Shown here: positions 1 through 6,260 of the stretch, piece after piece
How positions within the stretch are numbered: the first letter of the stretch is position 1
Layout of the letters: each line of letters opens with the position of its first letter
Assembly: GCA_002394365.1 (NCBI GenBank)
Contig: DGTQ01000005.1
Span: forward strand, 1 to 64,000
Length of the DNA stretch: 64,000 nucleotides
Reading direction: 5' to 3'
From: Prevotellaceae bacterium UBA4332
Lineage (GTDB): Bacteria > Bacteroidota > Bacteroidia > Bacteroidales > Bacteroidaceae
The notes under the pieces: generated by a model
What the model saw: only the letters and a program-made list of their open reading frames with translations
What the model was told of the DNA's origin: nothing
The model's database searches: none
Program-made: the position numbers and the translations under genes

Positions 1-170
1 AAAATCTTATCTGAAAATCTATGAAAAATCGAAAAGAAAATAAAGGGGACGATTATTTTATGATTTCTTGCTCTGGCAAGCGTAGCATCTTCGATGCGTC
101 CGATTACGCCTATCGGCTCAGAAATCTTGAGAGGAATCTAAAGGAAAATCAAGAAAAAAATAAATTTTCA
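1..170 (+). repeat. Dispersed repeat, copy A (with triple-hairpin core)
   Basis: A-rich flanks carrying repeated GAAAATCT-like words surround a structured core at 67-116. The core folds as three hairpins in a row: CTTGC/GCAAG (67-80), GCATC/GATGC (85-97) and CCGAT/ATCGG (100-116). The same flanks and core recur at about 51453-51605, and the core alone recurs inverted at 630-685. No gene is apparent. The left boundary may lie outside the window. Confidence 0.75.
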
Positions 171-178
171 ATTATATC

Positions 179-264
179 AAGTGACCTCTAAGTGACCTTT
201 TTTAAAGACACCTCACTTGCGGGAAACCGCATAAACACTGGGATGAGAGGGTGTCAAGTGACCT
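179..264. repeat. AAGTGACCT direct repeats
   Basis: The nonamer AAGTGACCT occurs at 179-187, 190-198 and 256-264, so the spacings are 11 and 66 bp, close to whole helical turns. An inverted relative (CACCTCACTT) lies between them near 210-219. This resembles iterons or a protein-binding array. Nothing else in the window identifies the protein that might bind it. Confidence 0.45.
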
Positions 265-462
265 ATGTGAGGTATTTCACGAAAAAAAATCTTTTTTCTT
301 GAAATTAGGAAATCAAAATAGAAATCTTTAGAAAATCTACTCTAAAATAAAATGGACGATTTAGTTCATCTCGACACTTCGTGTCTCAAAAATCAAAAGA
401 AAATCTTAGATAAAATCTGTTTGAAAATCCATTTTGTATTTTTATTCAAATATGCAGAAGCG

Positions 463-720
463 GTGCTTCTGCACGTGGAATCAATGCCTCCAATATATAG
501 AACCAGTACCTCTGCATGCAGAACCATTGCTTCTGCAGGTAGAACCATTGCTTCTGCAGGTAGAACCAGTGCCTCTGCAGGTAGAACTAGTGCCTCTGCA
601 GGTAGAACTAATACTTCTGCATGTAGTTCCGAGCTACGCTCGCCTGTAATCGGACGCACCACAGGTGCTACGCTTGCAGGGCAAGAACACCTACTGGAGC
701 GCAAGAACCAGAGCCTCTGC
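463..720. repeat. 21-bp tandem array, interrupted
   Basis: About seven imperfect 21-bp units run from 463 to about 625. Each is built around TTCTGCAGGTAGAA followed by CCAnTGC, and a further unit appears at about 700-720. The unit is itself palindromic (TTCT/AGAA around a PstI-like CTGCAG). The array is interrupted by an inverted hairpin element at 630-685. Because 21 is a multiple of 3, open frames with 7-residue periodicity arise on both strands; I regard them as by-products. Related arrays lie at 25729-25790 and 51062-51155. Confidence 0.8.
630..685 (-). repeat. Triple-hairpin element, copy C (inverted)
   Basis: Read on the minus strand it gives CTTGC/GCAAG (685-673), GCACC/GGTGC (668-656) and CGAGC/GCTCG (642-630). 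The order matches copies A and B, but the second and third stems have different bases and are still paired. It interrupts the 21-bp array, which suggests insertion into that array. Confidence 0.75.
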
Positions 721-826
721 AGGTGGAGATAACGAGTGAATATTTATTCAATTAAAGAAAAGGGCTTAGTAAGTGGGAGTAAAAGGAGAATAGAAATGGG
801 AGTAAAAATGGGAGTAAAAAGAGAAA

Positions 827-857
827 GTGCGCTGGACTAACGGGTAGTCGAGCGCAC
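827..857 (-). terminator. Terminator of the glycogen operon
   Basis: The stem GTGCGCT/AGCGCAC plus GACTA/TAGTC has one G-G mismatch and a 5-nt loop. It lies 63 bp past the GH57 stop codon and is followed on the minus strand by a pyrimidine-rich run (CTTTCTCTTTTT). It is the probable end of the debranching enzyme-glycosyltransferase-GH57 transcript. The adjacent 774-822 stretch is a GGGAGTAAAAAT-type short repeat also found inside rimO. Confidence 0.65.
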
Positions 858-920
858 ATTTCATAGCTATAGAGATTGTAATTTCTTACTCTCTACTTCG
901 TAAGTATTGTCAGAGAATGT

Positions 921-2312
921 TCAGGCTTTCTTGGCAGCTTCTTTTTTTGCTGGTGCCTTCTTGGCTGGTGCTTTCTTGGCTGCTGGTGCCTTTTTCTCTG
1001 CTTTTTCAGATGCTGTATCTTCGTACTTAGCGAGCTTAGCTTGCAGACGTTCTATTTCCTTGTCTTTCGCCTCTATTTCACGTCCCTGGTTGGTGATGGT
1101 GGTGAGCATGTTTTCGAGCTCTTCGTTGTCTATGCCACCATAGAGGGTGCGAACGCGAGAGATGAAGTCGCCGAGGATGTTCATATAGTTGGTGAAGGCA
1201 TCGAATGGTCCGTCATAGATGCCACGATCGATATTCCAATTGCTTGGCTTGGTGGTCATGAAGCGGAAGTTGTTGGATGCCTGCAGGTAATCCCAGTCCT
1301 GAAGCAGACGTGGGTCCTTGGCTATGAGCAGACGGTCGGCTACGGAGTAGAGCTTGTTGAATGCTTCACGCTGCATCTGGTTGCCGAGCCATACTGAGCA
1401 GTCACGCTCTTCGTCAACCCACGAGAGGCTGTCGGGCACGTCGATTGCGCCTACGCTGTTGTACTTGTCGAACACCTGTGAAGGGGTGAGGAACTCAAGA
1501 CCTTTCTCCTTAGCGCATGCTGGCAATGCCTTGAGGAAGTCAAGGATATTGCTTGACAGAGGCTGGGCGATGCCGAGGGCTGAAAGCTCCATGAAGATAT
1601 TGACTACCTGCTCTGCTTCTGGGCATGAAGCGATATTGTTGATATAGGTATCGGCAAAGAGTGGATAGCCGTCCCAGGAGGTGTTGCTGAAGCGCAGAGA
1701 GATATCGTCGGAGAGGTTTACGTCACGCAACAGGAGCTTGAGGTTTGGCGCCATATTGCAGTTATAGACGAAGTGTGGAGACTTCCATCCGAGCACGTGC
1801 TTGGCTCCCTCGGTGAGCATACCCTTATAGCCGAGGGCTGCTACCTGAGCACCTATCTCGTCGGTATAGATGAGGGAAGAGTTGCGCATTACGGTAGGAC
1901 GCTTGCCGAAGTACTCCTGTATCTTGTCGGACATCTTCTCTATGTCGCGCTTGAAGCTCTCTTCGTTGGCGAGGCCTGCAAGGCCGTGAGAGTAAGGCTC
2001 GGTGAGGAATTCTACGCAACCTGTCTCGTTGAGCTCCTGCAATTTTTCGAGCACCTGTGGAGCGTGCATCTCCAGCTGCTCCATACCCACGCCTGAGAGA
2101 GAGAATGCCACGCGGAAATAGTCGCCATTCTGCTGTATCATCTCCTGCAGTGCATTGAGGGCAGGCATGTATGAGTGCTCTGCTATGTAGGATATTGAGC
2201 GCTCGTTTTCGTAGTCGTCATAATAGTAGTGGTCTGTACCGATGTCAAAGAAACGGTAACGCTTGAGATGGATTATCTGGTGTATCTCAAAATATAAACA
2301 TATTGTTTTCAT
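921..2312 (-). CDS. Glycoside hydrolase family 57 amylase-like protein with Lys/Ala tail
   Basis: This 463-residue protein starts MKTICLYFEIHQ and resembles bacterial GH57 alpha-amylase/4-alpha-glucanotransferase-type enzymes acting on cytoplasmic alpha-glucan. The catalytic (beta/alpha) region fills about residues 1-390, with a coiled segment at about 400-430. The last 34 residues are a histone-H1-like KKAPAKK repeat, which is not part of the GH57 fold. It is the last gene of an operon with a glycosyltransferase and a debranching enzyme, so a glycogen role is the natural inference. The catalytic Glu/Asp pair was not assigned by alignment. Confidence 0.85.
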   Translation of the reverse strand: MKTICLYFEIHQIIHLKRYRFFDIGTDHYYYDDYENERSISYIAEHSYMPALNALQEMIQQNGDYFRVAFSLSGVGMEQLEMHAPQVLEKLQELNETGCVEFLTEPYSHGLAGLANEESFKRDIEKMSDKIQEYFGKRPTVMRNSSLIYTDEIGAQVAALGYKGMLTEGAKHVLGWKSPHFVYNCNMAPNLKLLLRDVNLSDDISLRFSNTSWDGYPLFADTYINNIASCPEAEQVVNIFMELSALGIAQPLSSNILDFLKALPACAKEKGLEFLTPSQVFDKYNSVGAIDVPDSLSWVDEERDCSVWLGNQMQREAFNKLYSVADRLLIAKDPRLLQDWDYLQASNNFRFMTTKPSNWNIDRGIYDGPFDAFTNYMNILGDFISRVRTLYGGIDNEELENMLTTITNQGREIEAKDKEIERLQAKLAKYEDTASEKAEKKAPAAKKAPAKKAPAKKEAAKKA

Positions 2313-2320
2313 TGTTCTTT

Positions 2321-2398
2321 GAAATTGAAAATTGATAATTGAAAATTGTAAATTATGTTTACCAACTTGTAACTGGTAACTTGTAACTGGTAACTTTC
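2321..2398. repeat. Short-period spacer repeats (8-bp then 7-bp)
   Basis: The 91-bp gap between the GH57 and glycosyltransferase genes is almost wholly repeats. It holds an 8-bp-period AATTGAAA block (about 2321-2355) and a 7-bp-period block alternating ACTTGTA and ACTGGTA (about 2362-2398). Similar words fill other spacers in this window. Confidence 0.7.
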
Positions 2399-2403
2399 AA
2401 ACC

Positions 2404-3708
2404 TTAGTTTGGAATGTAGTTACGCTGGTATTCCTCGTGGTCAAACCATCCTTTGGCAAGGAGCTGGTCGTAGCACTGACGTATGCGCAAGCCTACTTTC
2501 TCCCATGTAATGCCTGCCACTTCCTTGATGCCTTCTTCGGCAAGGTAGTCGTGGAAGCCCTGATTGGTACATACGGAGTAGATGGCGTCTGCCATAGCGT
2601 GGATATCCCAGTAATCTACCTTGAGCACGTTGGTGAGGATTTCGCCACAGCCCGACTGCTTGGAGATGATAGACGGACAGCCACACTGCATAGCCTCGAG
2701 CGGTGCGATGCCGAATGGCTCTGACACTGAAGGCATGACGAACACGTCGGAGTTCTTGTAGCACTCATATACCTGCTTGCCCCTCTGGAAGCCTGGGAAG
2801 TGACACCTGTCGGCTATGCCATACTGAGCTGCAAGTTCTATCATGGCTGCCATCATGTCGCCCGAACCTGCGAAGCAGAAACGTATGTTCTGCGTGCGCT
2901 GGAGCACGAGTTTGGCTGCCTCGATGAAGTATTCTGGTCCCTTCTGCATAGTGATACGTCCGAGATAGGTTACGACTTTCTCGTTTGGTATCTTGTGGGG
3001 CACGATGTCGAGGTACTCCTGAGAGAGTGGGTAAACTGCATTGTGCATAGCCACACACTTGCGTGGGTCCTGATGATACTGGTTTATGACGGTCTGTCGT
3101 GTGAGTTCAGAGACACACATGATGCAGTCTGCATGGTCCATACCGTTCTTCTCTATGGAATAGACGGTTGGATTGACCTTACCACGTGAGCGGTCGAAAT
3201 CGGTAGCGTGGACGTGGATACAGAGAGGTTTGCCTGACACCATCTTGGCGTGCACGCCAGCTGGGAAGGTGAGCCAGTCGTGAGCATGGATAATGTCGAA
3301 CTGCTCTGAGCGCGCAAGGACTCCTGCTATGATGGAGAAGTTGTTAATCTCATCGTGCAGATTGCCTGGATAGCCTCCAGCAAAGCCCATGCAACCGAGG
3401 TCGTCCAGTCCCTGCATGTAGTTGAAGTCTGCATAGATATGGTCGCGGAAGCGATAGTAGTCTTCTGCAGTATGACCTACGAAACGGTCCTTGATGTTGT
3501 CATACTGCACATCTCGCCAGGCTATAGGCACCTGACTCATGTTTATAATCTTTAGGAATTTCTCCTCTTGGCCTGTGGGCTTAGGAATACAGAATGTTGT
3601 CTCCACGTCACCCTGAGCCGAAAGTCCCTTGGTAATGCCGTAGGATGCAACGGCAAGACCACCGTATATCTTAGGAGGGAACTCCCATCCGAACATTAAT
3701 ACTTTCAT
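2404..3708 (-). CDS. Glycogen synthase-like glycosyltransferase (GT4-type)
   Basis: A 434-residue GT-B enzyme. The N-terminus MKVLMFGWEFPP followed by GGLA (about residues 17-20) is the nucleotide-sugar loop typical of starch/glycogen synthases. The C-terminal domain has the E-x7-E retaining motif in SEPFGIAPLEA. It probably extends cytoplasmic glycogen. It begins 18 bp after the debranching enzyme and precedes GH57, a gene trio that recurs in Bacteroidetes. Donor specificity (ADP- or UDP-glucose) cannot be read from the sequence. Confidence 0.88.
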   Translation of the reverse strand: MKVLMFGWEFPPKIYGGLAVASYGITKGLSAQGDVETTFCIPKPTGQEEKFLKIINMSQVPIAWRDVQYDNIKDRFVGHTAEDYYRFRDHIYADFNYMQGLDDLGCMGFAGGYPGNLHDEINNFSIIAGVLARSEQFDIIHAHDWLTFPAGVHAKMVSGKPLCIHVHATDFDRSRGKVNPTVYSIEKNGMDHADCIMCVSELTRQTVINQYHQDPRKCVAMHNAVYPLSQEYLDIVPHKIPNEKVVTYLGRITMQKGPEYFIEAAKLVLQRTQNIRFCFAGSGDMMAAMIELAAQYGIADRCHFPGFQRGKQVYECYKNSDVFVMPSVSEPFGIAPLEAMQCGCPSIISKQSGCGEILTNVLKVDYWDIHAMADAIYSVCTNQGFHDYLAEEGIKEVAGITWEKVGLRIRQCYDQLLAKGWFDHEEYQRNYIPN

Positions 3709-3726
3709 AGTGAGAGCTTTAGGGTT

Positions 3727-5667
3727 TTAATAGTTATATTCATCGATTAGCTTCATGGTTCTAAGTATCTCAGCCACGTTCATGGAGAATGCCATCGCAC
3801 CTCTGCCAGAGAATGGTGGGTTGCCGTCGAAGAGCTCTGAGATAGTGCCCGTAGCGTGGTACATCATCTCGTCTTCGAAGCCTACCATCTGCCTCTGAAC
3901 GAAGCTCAGACGTGTGCGCTTATACACCTTCAGACAAGCCTCCATGTAGAAGCCGCCCAACCAAGGCCAGGCTGTGCCGCTGTGGTAAGCGAAGTCACGA
4001 TGTGCCTGAGCACCAACGTAGTTAGGATTATAGCCGCCACTCTTTGGCGAGAGGGTGCGCAGACCCTTTGGCGTAAGCAGTTCGCGGGTGCAGAAATCGA
4101 GCACCACCTTCTGCTGGGCTATCTCGAGTGGAGAGTAGTCGAGTGCTACGGCGAATATCTGGTTAGGACGCACGTTCCAGTCCTCGATGCCCTCCTCGCG
4201 ATAGTCAAAGAGGTAGCCGGCTGGAGTGATGAACATCTCGCAGAAAGACTGCTTCACCTGCTCGGCACGTCTTGTGAGATTGTCGGCAAGGGCATCGTTC
4301 TTCTGGCATGTGGCTATCTCTGCCGTAAACTTGAGGGCGTTATACCACAGTGCATTAAACTCAACGATGTATCCTGTGCGAGGAACTACTGGCTTGCCTC
4401 CTGCCACGCTGTTCATCCACGTCATAGGCTTGTCTCTGCCCTCGATGTGGAGCAAGCCGTTCTTCATGGGCTGGAGGTTGATGTGCTTGCCTGCTACTAT
4501 ATATTCTATTATCTGTATTACGAGTTTGCCATACTCCTTGGAGGCTTTCTCTATGCCCCACTTCTTGGCGTACTGCTGTATGCACCACACCGCCCACAGC
4601 ATTACGTCGGGCTGCTCTATCTCGTAGATAGATACTGAGAGCGGCTTGCCCGTCATAAACTCCTTGAGGGCCTTGATGGCTGTCTTCATACATGAAGCGA
4701 AGTACTCGTCATCGTCTGTGGCAAGGGTAAGTCCTGGCAGAGATATAAAGGTATCTCGCGCGCGAACCTTAAACCAAGGTATGCCTGCAAGGACGTAGCG
4801 CTCGTCACCCTGACGGTAGTGCAACTGCAGGGCTGCGTTTACGAGCGAGTGGTAGAAATTATCATGTGGTATGCGGTCGTCCACCTCTTCCTTGAAGAGC
4901 TTCTTCAGCGATGATGGTGCGACTCTCGATAGAGAAGCGGCAAAGATTACCTCGTCGCCCTTCTTCATGTTGATGTCAAAATAGCCTGGCACGTAGAGGT
5001 CCTCCACACATTCGTACCCGCGCTCAGCCTCCTTGTAGTATTCCAGTCCCTTATACCAGTTTGGCTGGTAGATGAACTCATTCTTGCGAGAGGTCTGCAT
5101 GTAGAGTTCTGGATACTCGTCATACATGGTGGTCTTGATGCCATTCTCTATTTCCTTGTAGTCTCGGCGAGCCTGATAGTTCTCATGAGTCAGAGCATCG
5201 GCACGACGGAATGCCAGATATGGTCTCAGGCGCAGTGTGACGGGTGAGTGAGCCTCGTCAATGGTATAGCGTATGAGCACCCTTTCGTTATATGTCTGGA
5301 ATATTACCTCCTTCCTAAGTATTACTCCGCCTACGCGATATATCCACGTGGGAACTTTGTCAAACTCAAAGGAACGGATGTACTTGTGGCCGTTAGGACT
5401 TACTGCACCGCCCTGATAGAAGTGCAATCCCAGATTAAACTCGGCACCATGCTGTATGACCGACGCATCAAGTGACGAGAGCAACACGTGGTTCTCATTG
5501 TCTATTGACGGCATTGGCACCACCAACAGGCCATGATACTTTCGTGTGTTGCAATCCACCACCGTACTGCTGGCATAAGCACCAGACCTACTCGTCTGCA
5601 GAACTTCTTTCTTGATAGATTCCTGCAGGTTGGTCATCAGGGCTTTCTCAAATTTCAGATAACTCAT
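3727..5667 (-). CDS. Glycogen debranching enzyme (amylo-alpha-1,6-glucosidase family)
   Basis: 646 residues. The N-terminal beta-rich domain (about 1-275) starts with the family signature around STVVDCNTRKYHGLLV. The C-terminal alpha/alpha barrel (about 290-640) contains IPWFKVRARDTFISLPG, GTAWPWLGG and a closing SELFDG segment, all typical of the bacterial GDE family. It hydrolyses alpha-1,6 branches left after outer-chain trimming of glycogen. It is the first gene of the minus-strand glycogen operon, with a good promoter at 5727-5758. Length is normal for the family. Confidence 0.92.
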   Translation of the reverse strand: MSYLKFEKALMTNLQESIKKEVLQTSRSGAYASSTVVDCNTRKYHGLLVVPMPSIDNENHVLLSSLDASVIQHGAEFNLGLHFYQGGAVSPNGHKYIRSFEFDKVPTWIYRVGGVILRKEVIFQTYNERVLIRYTIDEAHSPVTLRLRPYLAFRRADALTHENYQARRDYKEIENGIKTTMYDEYPELYMQTSRKNEFIYQPNWYKGLEYYKEAERGYECVEDLYVPGYFDINMKKGDEVIFAASLSRVAPSSLKKLFKEEVDDRIPHDNFYHSLVNAALQLHYRQGDERYVLAGIPWFKVRARDTFISLPGLTLATDDDEYFASCMKTAIKALKEFMTGKPLSVSIYEIEQPDVMLWAVWCIQQYAKKWGIEKASKEYGKLVIQIIEYIVAGKHINLQPMKNGLLHIEGRDKPMTWMNSVAGGKPVVPRTGYIVEFNALWYNALKFTAEIATCQKNDALADNLTRRAEQVKQSFCEMFITPAGYLFDYREEGIEDWNVRPNQIFAVALDYSPLEIAQQKVVLDFCTRELLTPKGLRTLSPKSGGYNPNYVGAQAHRDFAYHSGTAWPWLGGFYMEACLKVYKRTRLSFVQRQMVGFEDEMMYHATGTISELFDGNPPFSGRGAMAFSMNVAEILRTMKLIDEYNY

Positions 5668-5726
5668 GGTTGGTATTGTAAAGATTTAAGTTTTAAGATT
5701 ACGTTAGATTTTAGTTTTCTTGGGAA

Positions 5727-5758
5727 CAAATGTAGTCATTTTATTTATAACACACAAA
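5727..5758 (-). promoter_or_regulatory. Promoter of the glycogen operon
   Basis: On the minus strand, TTTG (5758-5755) is followed after 20 nt by TACATTTG (5734-5727). This fits the Bacteroidetes primary sigma consensus and lies 60 bp upstream of the debranching enzyme start. Confidence 0.7.
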
Positions 5759-5776
5759 TTTTTTCCCTTATTTTTT

Positions 5777-6205
5777 TCAGAAACCAAACCATCGGCGCTT
5801 CTTTTTCTCGGGATATTGCGGGAGAGCTCCTGAGTTTTCCCTTATTATATCGTCCCACGTGAGATGTTCTCTTATCATGCGATAGATAGTGCCCCAATCG
5901 GGCAAACCGCCTATGTTGCGGTCGTCTATCCATATATCCACCTTCAGCTTTCGAGAGAAGTGGTTGTTCTTCTCCCGTTCTTCTTCGGGGTAGTCTCTGT
6001 TGATGGCATAAAACTCCACTCCCCTCTCCCTGCACCAGTCTATTGCCTCCTGCAAGAGTTCGTCTTCTCTCACAGTCCACAGCACCAGCTTATGCCTGTC
6101 CTGTATCAGCTGGCGGAGGGTTTCCGTAGCAAAGGGTATCTCCTTACCTATCTTGGGGTAAGCGTGCTCTACTATAGTGCCATCAAAATCTACTGCTATC
6201 GTCAT
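5777..6205 (-). CDS. Small HAD-superfamily phosphatase (BT0820-like)
   Basis: 142 residues with HAD motif I as VDFDGTIVE (nucleophile Asp near residue 6), a Thr in VLWTVRE for motif II, and a late WIDDRNIGG acidic motif IV. It lacks a large cap domain and resembles the short Bacteroidetes HAD proteins related to B. thetaiotaomicron BT0820. The substrate is unknown. It ends with a basic KKKRRWFGF tail. It lies 55 bp downstream of the tyrosine kinase gene and may share its transcript. A palindromic CCCCCT repeat fills that spacer. Confidence 0.75.
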   Translation of the reverse strand: MTIAVDFDGTIVEHAYPKIGKEIPFATETLRQLIQDRHKLVLWTVREDELLQEAIDWCRERGVEFYAINRDYPEEEREKNNHFSRKLKVDIWIDDRNIGGLPDWGTIYRMIREHLTWDDIIRENSGALPQYPEKKKRRWFGF

Positions 6206-6225
6206 ATTCTTTTACCTACTCTATC

Positions 6226-6258
6226 TACTCCTCCCCCTGAGGGGGAGGTCGGAAGGGG
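6226..6258. repeat. CTCCCCC/GGGGGAG palindromic spacer repeat
   Basis: A perfect CTCCCCCTGAGGGGGAG palindrome is followed by a gTCGGAAGGGG tail, between the HAD and tyrosine kinase genes. Related palindromes occur at about 49900-49935 (inside miaA), 51248-51280 and 53100-53120. It could act as a weak terminator or an mRNA end stabiliser. Confidence 0.7.
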
Positions 6259-6260
6259 TT

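Noticed and set aside
463..720. Possible CRISPR array
   Set aside because: The units are contiguous 21-bp repeats with no unique spacers, and no cas genes are present.
352..732. Open frames with 7-residue periodicity on both strands over the 21-bp array
   Set aside because: They arise because the 21-bp unit is a multiple of three and has no stop codons. The same DNA is open in several frames on both strands, and no start or product is convincing.
3856..4638. Long plus-strand open frame opposite the debranching enzyme
   Set aside because: It is antisense to a clearly conserved enzyme and is an effect of codon bias; the same applies to other long antisense frames in this window.
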